DNA of 64,000 nt. Source: Salinispora fenicalii. Its GTDB lineage: Bacteria; Actinomycetota; Actinomycetes; Mycobacteriales; Micromonosporaceae. Below the pieces are notes generated by a model, which saw only the letters and a list, made by a program, of their open reading frames with translations, was not told the origin of the DNA and made no database searches. Positions 1 to 9,539 of this stretch are shown piece by piece. Both the position numbers and the translations under genes were made by a program. The stretch spans positions 176,403 through 240,402 of the forward strand of contig NZ_AZWQ01000008.1 in assembly GCF_000514815.1 (NCBI RefSeq), written 5' to 3'. Each line of letters begins with the position of its first letter. Positions within the stretch are counted from its first letter, which is position 1.

Positions 1-11
1 CGACCGGCCGC

Positions 12-1025
12 TCAGGTACGACGCCAGGCGAGCAGGCCGAAGAGCAACCCCGCCGCCCCCGCCACCGACACCATCCGGTGCCGGGACAGCCACGCCTGCG
101 GGCTGTGCCGCAGCGACCGATCGGTGAACGCGCCGTGCGCGCCGAAGTCGTGACCGCCGGGCCCATCGGCCGGCTGCCACAGGTTCACCGGCTGGTCCGG
201 TCCGATGGGCTGGTCGGTCTGCTGCGAGTCGAAGCCCGTCCGGCCCAGGTAGCGATCCAGCAGCCCCGGCACCAGCCGGTTACCCAGGATGGTCAGGACG
301 GTGGGCGTACCCACCCAGTAGGCTCGCCGCTCCGGCCGGGCCGCGGCGGCGACGATGGAGCGGGCAGCGACCTCCGGCTCGTAGATGGGCGGCACCGGCT
401 GGGCGTGCCGCGGCAGCCGGGACAGCAGCCACGAAAACTGTGGGGTGTTCATCGCCGGCAGGTGCACCATGGTGACCTTGACGTTGCTCTTGTCGTGCAG
501 CAACTCACAACGAAGTGATTCGGTGAACCCGACGATGGCGTGCTTGGCCCCACAGTAGGCGGCCTGCAGGGGAATCCCCCGGTACGCCAGCGCCGATCCG
601 ACCTGCACGATGGCACCCCGGTCCCGCGGGACCATGTGATCCAGGGCCACCCGCGTGCCGTAGACGTAGCCGAGGTAGGCGACCTCGGTGGTCCGGCGGA
701 ACTCTTCGGGCCGAATCTGCTGGAAGGGCGCGAAGACCGAGCTGAACGCCACATTGATCCACACGTCGATCGGCCCCAGTTCGTCCTCGACCCGCTGGCC
801 GGCGGCGGCGACCTGGTGGTAGTCGGCCATGTCGACCTCGATCGGCACGGCGTGGCCGCCAGCGGCGCGGACATCGTCGGCCGCGGCGTCGAGACCGGCA
901 CGACCGCGGGCCAACAGGGCGATCGTGACCCCCGGCCGCGCCAGCTGCCGTACGGTGGCCCGCCCGACCCCGCCGCTGGCACCCGTGACCACCGCCACCT
1001 GAATCTCCCGTAGCCCGTGCCCCAT
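12..1025 (-). CDS. SDR-family NAD(P)-dependent oxidoreductase with C-terminal membrane anchor
   Basis: Short-chain dehydrogenase of about 337 residues. The N-terminus carries the Rossmann motif TGASGGVG and the middle carries the catalytic YCGAK (YxxxK) preceded by a serine (VGSALAYRG). The C-terminus is longer than a bare SDR and ends in a hydrophobic stretch (AGAAGLLFGLLAW) followed by RRT, which suggests tail anchoring. The frame stays open upstream to 1226, but ATG at 1025 is chosen because a strong GGGAGGTGG sits 5-7 bases before it and the longer form would run into the divergent gene. The substrate is not predictable. SDRs of this type occur beside sugar and lipid genes. Confidence 0.85.
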   Translation of the reverse strand: MGHGLREIQVAVVTGASGGVGRATVRQLARPGVTIALLARGRAGLDAAADDVRAAGGHAVPIEVDMADYHQVAAAGQRVEDELGPIDVWINVAFSSVFAPFQQIRPEEFRRTTEVAYLGYVYGTRVALDHMVPRDRGAIVQVGSALAYRGIPLQAAYCGAKHAIVGFTESLRCELLHDKSNVKVTMVHLPAMNTPQFSWLLSRLPRHAQPVPPIYEPEVAARSIVAAAARPERRAYWVGTPTVLTILGNRLVPGLLDRYLGRTGFDSQQTDQPIGPDQPVNLWQPADGPGGHDFGAHGAFTDRSLRHSPQAWLSRHRMVSVAGAAGLLFGLLAWRRT

Positions 1026-1087
1026 CCGCGCCACCTCCCGTAACGGGTTTACCTGCTCCGGTTCTACTCGGGTCGGCACGCTGTCTA

Positions 1088-1103
1088 CCCGGCCCGGGCC
1101 GGG
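1088..1103. promoter_or_regulatory. 16-bp perfect GC palindrome between divergent genes
   Basis: CCCGGCCCGGGCCGGG is a perfect dyad in the 153-bp space between the divergent SDR and GH15 genes. It could be an operator shared by both promoters. I see no clear -35/-10 pair, and very GC-rich DNA makes such palindromes more likely by chance. Confidence 0.35.
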
Positions 1104-1178
1104 ATAGTCGGCTGGCAAGTGGGCTGCCGCGGGTGTGAGCCGCCGCCGATCGGGTACCGGGGACGGGGAGGTGCTGCC

Positions 1179-2966
1179 GTGGCCCGCAACGAACGGACCA
1201 GTCGATCCGAGGCGCCGCACCAGCATTCCCCGACCGTGCTCCGGGAGTACGCCTTACTCGCCGACGGCCAGCGGGCGGCGCTGGTCGGCCCGGACGGGAA
1301 CATCGTCTGGCTCTGCGCCCCCGGGTGGGCCGACCCGCCGCTGTTCAGCAGCCTGCTCGGCGGCCGGGGCAGCTACCTGGTGACCCCGACGAACCCACGC
1401 TTCGTCTGGGGTGGCCAGTACGAGCCCGAATCGCTGATCTGGATCAACAGGTGGGTGACCACCGACGGAATCATCGTCACCCGGGAGGCCCTGGCCTTCC
1501 CCGGCGACCACCGACGGGTGGTCCTGCTTCGCCAGATCCACGCCCTGGACCAGGACGCGGCGGTCCGGGTGCGGCTCGACCCCCGGGCGGATTTCGGTCG
1601 AGAGCGGATCCGCCAGGTACGGCAGGATGGTGGGCTGTGGCACGCCCGCACCGGCGACCTGTACCTACGACACCGCTGCGACCAGCCCCTCGAATCCGAC
1701 ACCGAGGGGACGCTCGGCGGCGAACTGCGGGTGCCGGCCGGTGGCCGGATTGATCTGGTGTTGGAGATCTCCACCCAGCCACTCGAGGAGGCGCCGCCCG
1801 ACCCCGCCGAGCTGTGGCGGATCACGGAGAAATCCTGGCGCAACGTGCTGCAGCCGCTGACCCACGGCACCGCGGGACGGGACGCGATCTTCGCCTACAC
1901 GGTGCTACGCGGGCTGACCCGGCCCGGCGGTGGGATGGTCGCCGCGGTGACCACGGGGCTGCCGGAGCGGGCGCTCGCCGGCCGCAACTACGACTACCGG
2001 TACGCCTGGATCCGCGACCAGTCATTCGCCGGGCAGGCCGCCGCCCTGATCGGCCGGCACGACCTCCTCGACGACGCGGTACGGTTCCTCACCGATCGGG
2101 TCCTCGCCGACGGCGATCGGCTCGCTCCCGCCTACACCGTCGATGGCACCCCCGTACCGCCGGAAGAGGAGCTCACGTTTCTGCCCGGCTATCCGGGAGC
2201 CAAGGCCCGGACCGGTAACTGGGTTCGAGGGCAGTTCCAGCTGGACGCCTACGGCGACGTGCTGATGGTCCTGGCGACCGCCGCCGACCAGGGACGCCTG
2301 GAGGCCACCTCCTGGCAGGCGCTGACCGTCGCCGCCGAGGCCATCGAGAAGTGCTGGCGGTCACCCGACTCGGGCATCTGGGAGCTTCCGGCCCGGCAGT
2401 GGACCCACTCGAAGCTGACCTGTGTGGCCGGGCTGCGCGCGGCGGCCCGGGTCGCGCCGGGCGGGCTGGCCGGCCGTTGGGCCTCCCTCGCCGACACGAT
2501 CCTCGCCGAGACCACCACGCACGGCCTGCACCCCTCCGGACGCTGGCAACGCGCATATGACGATCCCCGGGTTGACTCGGCGTTACTGCTGCCGGGAATC
2601 CGAGGTGCTCTCCCCGAGGGGGACCCCCGGACCGAGGCGACCCGTCGGGCCGTCCTGACCGAGCTCCAGCAGGACGGCTACCTGTACCGGTTTCGACCCG
2701 ACCGCCGTCCGCTGGGCGACGCCGAGGGGGCCTTCCTGCTCTGTGGTTTCGCCGCGGCGCTCGCCGAGTGGCAGGCCGGCGACGCCGTCGCCGCGAACCG
2801 GTGGTTCGAACGCAACCGAGCGGGGTGCGGCCCACCGGGACTCTTCACCGAGGAGTTCGACGTGGCGCAACGGCAGCTGCGGGGCAACCTACCGCAGGCC
2901 TTCGTGCACGCGCTGATGCTCGAAACGGCCGTACGCCTCGGCCACGCCGCTCCCTGCGCCGACTAG
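1179..2966 (+). CDS. Glycoside hydrolase family 15 protein (glucoamylase/trehalase-like)
   Basis: About 595 residues. The N-terminal segment (YALLADGQRAALVGPDGNIV...) is the beta-sandwich typical of bacterial GH15 proteins that act on trehalose or short glucans. The (alpha/alpha)6 barrel follows, with the conserved RNYDYRYAWIRDQSF motif, a GIWEL segment carrying a likely catalytic glutamate, and GNLPQAFVHALML near the end. GTG at 1179 is chosen over an upstream ATG because GGGGAGG lies 7 bases before it. The gene diverges from the SDR and converges with the next gene with only 12 bp between. No signal peptide is seen, so it is probably cytoplasmic. Whether the substrate is trehalose or maltooligosaccharide is not decidable here. 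Confidence 0.9.
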   Translation: MARNERTSRSEAPHQHSPTVLREYALLADGQRAALVGPDGNIVWLCAPGWADPPLFSSLLGGRGSYLVTPTNPRFVWGGQYEPESLIWINRWVTTDGIIVTREALAFPGDHRRVVLLRQIHALDQDAAVRVRLDPRADFGRERIRQVRQDGGLWHARTGDLYLRHRCDQPLESDTEGTLGGELRVPAGGRIDLVLEISTQPLEEAPPDPAELWRITEKSWRNVLQPLTHGTAGRDAIFAYTVLRGLTRPGGGMVAAVTTGLPERALAGRNYDYRYAWIRDQSFAGQAAALIGRHDLLDDAVRFLTDRVLADGDRLAPAYTVDGTPVPPEEELTFLPGYPGAKARTGNWVRGQFQLDAYGDVLMVLATAADQGRLEATSWQALTVAAEAIEKCWRSPDSGIWELPARQWTHSKLTCVAGLRAAARVAPGGLAGRWASLADTILAETTTHGLHPSGRWQRAYDDPRVDSALLLPGIRGALPEGDPRTEATRRAVLTELQQDGYLYRFRPDRRPLGDAEGAFLLCGFAAALAEWQAGDAVAANRWFERNRAGCGPPGLFTEEFDVAQRQLRGNLPQAFVHALMLETAVRLGHAAPCAD

Positions 2967-2978
2967 GCCCTGCCTGCT

Positions 2979-3443
2979 TCACCGGCGGCTGCGGGCGCCC
3001 GCCCGCCTCGCGGCGAGACCGTCGTGGACGGTCCAGCCGATGGCGATGGCGGCGTCGGTCACCGCGACGCGACGCCGACGCCGGTCAGCGGTGAGCGCCA
3101 CCGCGGTTAACGCGTGCACCCCATCGGCGACCGCGCCGAGCCGGAACGCCTCCGGCGTCGGCCAGCGGAGCAGTACCGCCGCCTGCACCAGATGCCGGAT
3201 GCCGAGCACCCGCAGGATCGCTGTCGGGGTCGAGCTCGGGTGGCCGCCCATCGCCCGCAGCACCCGGTCGGGTGCGACCAGGAGCAGCCCGCCCCAGACC
3301 AGCCGAGTCAGCTCCCCCACCGCCGCCGTCGGGGTGAGCTCCCCCACGCCCACGGTTGGGTTCAACTTCCCCACGCCCATGCCCACGGTCGAGGTCAGCC
3401 TCCCCGTGCCCACGGTCGGGATCGATGCCCTTTTCGCTGCCAT
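2979..3443 (-). CDS. Small hypothetical membrane protein with N-terminal TVGVG-type repeats
   Basis: About 154 residues, starting at ATG 3443 behind GAGGGG. Residues 8-45 are a degenerate tandem repeat of a 7-9 residue unit (TVG-M/V-G-x-L, for example NPTVGVGEL). The rest has several hydrophobic stretches (LVWGGLLLVA, LVQAAVLL, ALTAVAL) and arginine-rich ends, which suggests 3-4 short membrane helices. The gene begins 34 bp after the large Fe-S oxidoreductase on the same strand, so the two are probably cotranscribed. I do not recognise the family. A role anchoring or accompanying the oxidoreductase is a guess from position only. Confidence 0.7.
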   Translation of the reverse strand: MAAKRASIPTVGTGRLTSTVGMGVGKLNPTVGVGELTPTAAVGELTRLVWGGLLLVAPDRVLRAMGGHPSSTPTAILRVLGIRHLVQAAVLLRWPTPEAFRLGAVADGVHALTAVALTADRRRRRVAVTDAAIAIGWTVHDGLAARRAGARSRR

Positions 3444-3477
3444 CGTTTCGCCCCTCAGTTTGGTGCCGGACCCGCCC

Positions 3478-6400
3478 TCACCACCGCCGCCGCGGCCGTG
3501 GCCTCCCCCACCACCGCGCCTTCGCCGCGACCAGGGCGAGCACCGGCGCGAGCGCGGCCAGGCCGACGAGCCCGACCGCGGCCAGCCGGGCCCGCTGGGA
3601 AGACGGCCGCGGCCGGCGCCCCCACCGCTGTTCCGGCCAGGGCACCACCGACTCGCCGCGCAATCCGGCGCGCAGCAGCTCCGCCAGGTGAATCGCCGAG
3701 CGACCACCGGCTGCGCTCTGCTCGACCTGGGTGCGACAACTGAACCCGTCAGCGAGCAGCACATCGGTGTTTGCAGCGTCCCGAACAGCGGGCAGGAGCA
3801 CCCGCTCGGCACACGCCGTGGAGACCTCGTAGTGCCCCTGCTCGAAGCCGAAATTTCCGGCCAGACCGCAGCAGCCCGAATCGAGAAAGTCGGCTCGCAC
3901 CCCGGCCCCGGTGAGCACCGCCTGGTCAGCGGCGGTACCCAGGATGGCGTGCTGGTGGCAGTGGGTCTGGATCAGCGCGTGCGCCGGCAGCCGCGGCGGC
4001 TGCCAGCCGGGGCTGTGCTCATGAAGCAGCTCGGCCAGGGTGACCGTCTGCTGGCGGAGGCGGGTGACGTCCTCGTCGTCGGGGAAGAGTTCGTGGGCAT
4101 CGCTGCGGAACACGGCCGTACAGCTCGGCTCCAGACCAACCACCCGGGTACCCGCCCGCAGGTGCGGCCGAAGGACCGCAACGGTACGCCGCAGCACCCG
4201 CTTGGCGACGCCGAGTTGACCGGTGGAAACCCAGGTCAGCCCGCAGCAGACCGGTTCCTCCGGCACCCGGACCCGCCAGCCGGCGGACTCCAGCACCTCG
4301 ACGGCGGCCTGAGCCACCCCGGGTTGAAACCGGTTGGTGAAGGTGTCCGGCCAGAGCAGAACCTCGCCGCGGTGGCCGTCCCCGGCCGGGGTCCGGTTGG
4401 CGAACCACCGCTGGAAGCTCTGGGCGGCGAAGGTTGGCACGTCGCGCCGCTGGTCGATGCCGCCCACCACCTTGGCAAGCCGGCTCAGAGCGGGGGCCTG
4501 GGCGAGGGCGTTCACCACCCGGGGTGCGACTCCGGCCACCGCCGCCAGCATTGGCAGCCACCCCATCGAGTAGTGCGCGCGAGGACGGGGCCGGCCGGCG
4601 TAGTGGTGGGACAGGAACTCCGCCTTGTAGGTCGCCATGTCCACGTTCACCGGACAGTCGGCCTTGCAGCCCTTGCAGGCCAGGCAGAGGTCGAGGGCGT
4701 CCCGGACGGCGGTGGAGCGCCACCCGTCGTCGATGCTGCCACCCCGGGCGCCGCCGTCTAGCATTTCAAAGAGCAGCCGGGAGCGGCCCCGCGTGGAGTG
4801 TTCCTCTTCCCGAGTGACCATGTAGGAAGGACACATCACTTCACCGTCGTGCCGGCGGCACTTACCCACCCCGACGCAGCGAAGCACAGCGTTGGCGAAG
4901 CTACCCTGGTCGTCGGGGTAGGCGAAGGTGGTCCGCACCGGGCCGTGGTCATAGTCGACGCCCAACCGCAGGTGACTGTCGAGCGGATAGGGCGCAACCG
5001 TCTTGCCCGGATTCATCCGGTCTTCCGGGTCAAAAATCGCCTTGACCTGGCCGAACGCGCGCAGGAGCCGGCCACCGTACATCCTCGGCAGTAGCTCGCC
5101 CCGGGCCTGACCGTCCCCGTGCTCGCCGGAGAGGGATCCACCGTAGGAGACGACCAGGTCAGCCGCCCGCTCCAGAAAGGAGCGAAACCGGTGTACCCCG
5201 TCGGCGGTGTTCAGCTCGAACGGAATGCGGGTGTGCACACACCCCTGCCCGAAGTGGCCGTACAGCGAGGCTTGGCCAAGGCCGTACTCATCGAGGAGGC
5301 GGCGCAGGTCCCGCAGGTATTCGCCGAGCCTCTCCGGGGCGACCGCCGAATCCTCCCAGCCCGGCCAGGTGCGCTCGGCGCCGCGTACCTGTGCCGTCGC
5401 CCCCAGTGATGACTCCCGGACCTGCCACATCTGCTGTTCGTGGGTCGGGTCGGTGAATTCGTGCACGGTCCCCGCACCACCGTCGCGGACGGCCGCGATC
5501 AACCGGCTGGCGGCGGCACGCGCCTGACCTGGCGTCTCCCCGCCCATCTGGATCATCAACCAGGCGCCGCCCTCGGGGATCTCCCGGAGCCCCGCGGACT
5601 GCTGGCGTTTGCGCCGCTCGTCGGCGACCAGCCGGTGGTCGATGCCCTCCAGCGTGACCGGTTGGTGCGCCAGCACCCGCATAACGTCGTCGCCCGCCGC
5701 GGCGATGTCCGGATAGTTGACAAAGACCAGGGCGGACGCCTTGACCACAGGTACCAACCGCAACCGCGCCCGGAGAATGGTGACCAGCGTGCCCTCGGAA
5801 CCGACCAGGGCCTGCGCGAGGTGGAAGCCCTTCTCCGGCAGCAGGCTGTCGAGGTTGTACCCGGAGACCCGGCGCGGAATGTGCGGATAGCGGGTACGGA
5901 TGTCGGCCAGGTACTCCTCGCGCAGCGCCCGCAGCTGCCGGTAGATCTCGGCCGGCCGACCACCGCGGAGCTGGATCTCGGCGTACTGCTCGTCGGTGGT
6001 CTCGCCGACCCAGATCCGGGTGCCGTCGTAGAGCAGTACCTCCAACTCGACGATGTTGTCGACCACCTTGCCGGTCCGCTGGGCGGTGGCTCCGCAGGAG
6101 TTGTTGCCGAGCATCCCGCCCAGGGTGCAGCGACTGTGGGTCGCCGGACGAGGACCGTACTCCAACCCGGTCGGCGCGAGCTGGGCGTTGAGTGAGTCCA
6201 GGACGATGCCGGGCTCCACCAGACAGGTCCGCGCCTGTGGATCCACCTCCAACAGAAGGTGGCAGTACTTCGACCAGTCCAGCACAACAGCGGTGTTGGT
6301 GCACTGCCCGGCCAGGCTGGTACCACCGCCCCGGGAGACCAGCGGCGCCTGGTGCCGACGGCACACCGCGACCGCCGCCACCCCGGCCTCGATCGTCCGG

Positions 6401-6591
6401 GGCAGCACCACCCCGAGCGGCACCTGCCGGTAGTTGGAGGAGTCGGTGGAGTAGGCGGCCCGGGAACCGCCATCGAACCGGACCTCCCCGTCCACCTCGG
6501 CCCGAAGGTCGGCGACGAGCGCCGCCAGGTCGACCTCCGGCGCCGGCCCGGGCGCGCGTACGACGGGGTGGGGCAGCAGGACCTCACTCAC
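3478..6591 (-). CDS. FAD-linked oxidase / Fe-S (glycolate or lactate oxidase-like) fused protein
   Basis: A single chain of about 1037 residues. The N-terminal FAD-binding (PCMH-type) domain has RGGGTSLAGQ near residues 87-96, and an FAD-oxidase C domain follows with GEHGDGQARG. Next come ferredoxin-like cysteine clusters (CVGVGKC...MCPSY and CLACKGCKADCP), then a CCG domain with two copies (PVCCGLTW and CCGLAGNFGFE). This is the architecture of the large YdiJ-like D-2-hydroxyacid dehydrogenases. The protein ends in an extra hydrophobic helix (VGLVGLAALAPVLALVAA) and a basic tail, which suggests membrane attachment. The frame is open further upstream into the next gene. GTG 6591, with GGGAG 10 bases before it, is the best start, and GTG 6642 is an alternative. 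Confidence 0.9.
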   Translation of the reverse strand: MSEVLLPHPVVRAPGPAPEVDLAALVADLRAEVDGEVRFDGGSRAAYSTDSSNYRQVPLGVVLPRTIEAGVAAVAVCRRHQAPLVSRGGGTSLAGQCTNTAVVLDWSKYCHLLLEVDPQARTCLVEPGIVLDSLNAQLAPTGLEYGPRPATHSRCTLGGMLGNNSCGATAQRTGKVVDNIVELEVLLYDGTRIWVGETTDEQYAEIQLRGGRPAEIYRQLRALREEYLADIRTRYPHIPRRVSGYNLDSLLPEKGFHLAQALVGSEGTLVTILRARLRLVPVVKASALVFVNYPDIAAAGDDVMRVLAHQPVTLEGIDHRLVADERRKRQQSAGLREIPEGGAWLMIQMGGETPGQARAAASRLIAAVRDGGAGTVHEFTDPTHEQQMWQVRESSLGATAQVRGAERTWPGWEDSAVAPERLGEYLRDLRRLLDEYGLGQASLYGHFGQGCVHTRIPFELNTADGVHRFRSFLERAADLVVSYGGSLSGEHGDGQARGELLPRMYGGRLLRAFGQVKAIFDPEDRMNPGKTVAPYPLDSHLRLGVDYDHGPVRTTFAYPDDQGSFANAVLRCVGVGKCRRHDGEVMCPSYMVTREEEHSTRGRSRLLFEMLDGGARGGSIDDGWRSTAVRDALDLCLACKGCKADCPVNVDMATYKAEFLSHHYAGRPRPRAHYSMGWLPMLAAVAGVAPRVVNALAQAPALSRLAKVVGGIDQRRDVPTFAAQSFQRWFANRTPAGDGHRGEVLLWPDTFTNRFQPGVAQAAVEVLESAGWRVRVPEEPVCCGLTWVSTGQLGVAKRVLRRTVAVLRPHLRAGTRVVGLEPSCTAVFRSDAHELFPDDEDVTRLRQQTVTLAELLHEHSPGWQPPRLPAHALIQTHCHQHAILGTAADQAVLTGAGVRADFLDSGCCGLAGNFGFEQGHYEVSTACAERVLLPAVRDAANTDVLLADGFSCRTQVEQSAAGGRSAIHLAELLRAGLRGESVVPWPEQRWGRRPRPSSQRARLAAVGLVGLAALAPVLALVAAKARWWGRPRPRRRW

Positions 6592-6742
6592 GGCCGCCGC
6601 TCCCGCCGCCGTTGGCTTCCCTACTCCCCTCACCACGCTCACCGCCCGGTTATTGCCGACTTGACGCAATTCTCGGGCCGGGTACCCGGGCGGGGCACCG
6701 GTAAACCCACCTCCCCCGGCGCGGCGGAAGGGGCCTCGGGCA

Positions 6743-8446
6743 TCAGTACGGGTGGCGTGTCGGCCGGCGCTGACGGGTGAGGTGGATGAGGACGGCGCCG
6801 CTGAGGATGAGCAGGGCAGCCGCGCCGAGCGCGGTGGGCAGGTTGGTTCCGGTGGTGGGCAGTTCGGGGGGTTGTTCAATGGTGATGGTGGTGGCCTCGG
6901 ACGGGCTGTTGGGGCAGAGGCTGGTGGTGCTGGCGTAGTCGGCGGTGAGGGTGTTGGCGCCGACCGGGAGCCGAGTCGTGTGGGTGGCGGTGTTGTTGCT
7001 GTCCAGGGGCACGGTGGCGAGGTCGGTGTTGTTGTTGCGGAAGGTGACGCTCCCCGTGGGGGTTCCGGCGTTGCAGGTGACGGTGGCGGTGAGCGTGACG
7101 TCCTGATCCGCGGTCGGGTCCGGCGGCGAAACCTGCAAGACCGTGGCCGAGGCCGCCTGGAGCGTGGGCAGGGCCAGATTGTGGTCGTTGCCGACGGCGA
7201 TCATGCCCAGCGTGGTGCCGGTGGGCAGACTGACCGCCACGGGGGTGGCGCTGTCGGTGTTGGTCCCATCCCCCAGATGTCCCTGCGAGTTGACGCCCCA
7301 GGCCAGGGCCGTGCCGTCATTGGCTATCGCCACGTTGTGGTCGCTGTCGCGACTGGCGATGGAGGTGAGCTGGGTGCCGACCGGAAGAGTGACCGAGACC
7401 GGTTCGCTGCTGTCGGAGGTGGAGCCATTCCCCAGCTGCCCCAACTGGTTGCCGCCCCAGGCGAGGGCGGTTCCCTCGGAGGTCAACACCGCGCTGTGCG
7501 TACGGCCGGCGGCGACGGCGGTGGCCTCGGCGCCGGCGGGCAAGGCGACGGTGATGGGTACGAGGCTGTCCGTGGTGGTGCCGTTGCCGAGTTGACCGCG
7601 AGAATTGCTGCCCCACGCCAGGGCGGTGTCGTCGGCGGTCAGCGCCAGGCTGTGGTCGCCTCCGCCTGCGATGGCGGTGACCGTGGGGCCGGGTGGCAGC
7701 CCAACGGCGACCGGGACGCTACGGCCGGAGACGGTTCCGTCGCCCAGCTGGCCTTTGCTGTTCGCCCCCCAGGCGAGGAGGGGCGCCGGCCCGGTCGCGG
7801 TCAGGACCAGATTGTGGTCGCGGCCTGCGGCGATGGCGGCGGCCGTGGTCCCCGATGGCAGGCGTACCGCGACGGGCGTGCTGCTGCTGGTGACCGTGCC
7901 GTTGCCGAGCTGGCCGGAGCTGTTGGCGCCCCAGGCGAGGAGGGAGCCGGTGGAGGTCAGCGCCACACTGTGGTTGGCGCCGACGGCGACGGCGACGACC
8001 CGGATACCCGCGGGCAGGCTCACCGGGACGGGCTCGCCGCTGCTGACGGTGGTCCCGTTGCCGAGCTGCCCTTCGTTGTTGCTGCCCCAGGCGAGGAGGG
8101 AGCCTGCGGAGGTCAACGCCAGGCTGTGATGTTCACCGGCAGCGACGGCGGCGACCGTGGTGTTCGCGGGCAGACGCACGGCCAGCGGCTCACTGCTGTT
8201 GGTCGTGGTCCCGTCGCCCAGCTGCCCACCGGCGTTCCCGCCCCAGGCGAAGATCGCGTCCGAGATGACGGCAGTCGATGCAGGCTGGTGTTGTGCCGAC
8301 GCGGATTGGTGTTGCGCCGACGCGGACGATCCGCCGATCACCGGCGAGAACGCCACCGCCAGCGCGAGGGAGAACCAACCGGCGGCAGCACGTCGCACCG
8401 GCCGCACTCCTCCGCGTCGGCCACGCCGCTGGCAGAATCCCTGCAT
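6743..8446 (-). CDS. Sortase-anchored RCC1 beta-propeller surface protein (copy A)
   Basis: 567 residues from ATG 8446, chosen for the GGAGGTGGG 8 bases upstream. An export signal occupies about residues 1-45 (arginine-rich, then GWFSLALAVAF, then an Ala-X-Ala site). Seven RCC1 units of about 52 residues follow, each with a LAWGxNxxGQLGxGT core and an HSLALTxxG end, predicting a complete seven-bladed propeller. An Ig-like domain (VSPPDPTADQDVTLTATV) precedes the C-terminal sorting signal LPTTG, a hydrophobic segment and RQRRPTRH. It should be covalently wall-linked. It is paralogous to the gene at 9540-11276. Function is unknown; propellers of this kind usually bind proteins. Confidence 0.9.
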   Translation of the reverse strand: MQGFCQRRGRRGGVRPVRRAAAGWFSLALAVAFSPVIGGSSASAQHQSASAQHQPASTAVISDAIFAWGGNAGGQLGDGTTTNSSEPLAVRLPANTTVAAVAAGEHHSLALTSAGSLLAWGSNNEGQLGNGTTVSSGEPVPVSLPAGIRVVAVAVGANHSVALTSTGSLLAWGANSSGQLGNGTVTSSSTPVAVRLPSGTTAAAIAAGRDHNLVLTATGPAPLLAWGANSKGQLGDGTVSGRSVPVAVGLPPGPTVTAIAGGGDHSLALTADDTALAWGSNSRGQLGNGTTTDSLVPITVALPAGAEATAVAAGRTHSAVLTSEGTALAWGGNQLGQLGNGSTSDSSEPVSVTLPVGTQLTSIASRDSDHNVAIANDGTALAWGVNSQGHLGDGTNTDSATPVAVSLPTGTTLGMIAVGNDHNLALPTLQAASATVLQVSPPDPTADQDVTLTATVTCNAGTPTGSVTFRNNNTDLATVPLDSNNTATHTTRLPVGANTLTADYASTTSLCPNSPSEATTITIEQPPELPTTGTNLPTALGAAALLILSGAVLIHLTRQRRPTRHPY

Positions 8447-8650
8447 CGCACCCACCTCCAAGCGGGACAATCCTCCACTAATAGGACAGAAGTCATTATT
8501 AACTACCTATTGCTGGAGGGGTGCGTAGAAACGCCCACCGCCATGGTCCTGGCCGATCCACCGACCGAAATCCCGGCCCAGCGGTGCTGCCGGGTGGACG
8601 CCGGCAGCGGGACCGCTACCTCCGCGGGCAGTGGCGCGACCGGCTGATGT

Positions 8651-9505
8651 TCACCGCCACCGGTTGCGTGGAGGTAGGTCAAGGAACACACGGGCACCGC
8701 GGAGCTGCGTGGTCAGTTTTGCCTGGGTCTCGGCACAGTCGAGGCGGACCCGGATCGGACCAGGAACGGTGGTGTCGGCCCGCCGACCGGCGGGCAGGAC
8801 CGCGTCGTCGAGACCGTCACGGCGGGCGATGAGCCGGCCGAGTTCGTAGCGGCTGACCGCATCGGCGCCAGCGACGTGGTGGATCCCGGAATAGTCGGAA
8901 CTGGCCAGCTCCAGGAGCGCCGAGGCCAGGTCCGTGACGTCGATCGGGCAGCGCAGGTCGTCGGTGAAGAGGACACCACTGGTGGGGTCGGCGGCGAGGG
9001 CGTGCACCATCCTCTCCTGGCGGGAGCTACCACCAGTTCCGACAATCAACGAGGTACGAGCGATGACGGCACTCGGATCCAGGCCCTTGGTCGCCGTCTC
9101 GACCGCAGCCTTGGCCGCACCGTACGGGCTGATCGGGTCGGGGCTACCCGTCTCGTCGTAGCATTCCGCCGTACCGGAGAAGACCGCGTCACTGGAGACC
9201 TGCACCAGGTGGGCCCCGTTGGCAGCCGCGGCGGCAGCCACGTGCATGCCGCCGTCGGCGGTGGTGACCCAGTCGTCCTGTCGGTAGGCCGCATTGATGA
9301 TCGCAGCGGGTCGGAGCTGGTGCACCAGGGCGGCGACCTCGTCGCGGCGTCGGATGTCGAGCCTTCGCCAGTTCACCCCCGCTGCCGCCGCCACCTGACG
9401 GTGGAAGGTCGCCGCCACCTGACGGCCGGTCCGCTGCGCCTGGCGGACGATTTCCCGGCCCAGCAGCCCACTACCGCCCACCACCAGAAGATCCATGGGC
9501 CGCAA
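8651..9505 (-). CDS. dTDP-4-dehydrorhamnose reductase-like (RmlD/SDR-extended) protein
   Basis: 284 residues. The N-terminal Rossmann motif is GGSGLLG at residues 10-16. The active-site features are the serine in VQVSSDAVFSG and YGAAK (YxxxK), placed as in RmlD, which reduces dTDP-4-keto-rhamnose with NADPH. The length is typical. It sits alone between two RCC1 surface-protein genes, with no other rml genes near, so a role in rhamnose synthesis is not secured and another sugar-nucleotide or keto-reduction is possible. ATG 9505 and ATG 9496 are both usable starts. Confidence 0.8.
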   Translation of the reverse strand: MRPMDLLVVGGSGLLGREIVRQAQRTGRQVAATFHRQVAAAAGVNWRRLDIRRRDEVAALVHQLRPAAIINAAYRQDDWVTTADGGMHVAAAAAANGAHLVQVSSDAVFSGTAECYDETGSPDPISPYGAAKAAVETATKGLDPSAVIARTSLIVGTGGSSRQERMVHALAADPTSGVLFTDDLRCPIDVTDLASALLELASSDYSGIHHVAGADAVSRYELGRLIARRDGLDDAVLPAGRRADTTVPGPIRVRLDCAETQAKLTTQLRGARVFLDLPPRNRWR

Positions 9506-9539
9506 TGTTGCTCGCTACCGCTATCGCTACCTGGTCAAC

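Noticed and set aside
78..1013. Long plus-strand and alternate minus-strand frames inside the SDR gene
   Set aside because: They are shadows of the third-position GC bias; the SDR frame has clear catalytic motifs.
6752..8647. Long plus-strand frame rich in Gly, Val and Asp opposite the RCC1 gene
   Set aside because: It is the complement of repeated RCC1 codons. The minus frame has a signal peptide, seven repeats and a sorting signal.
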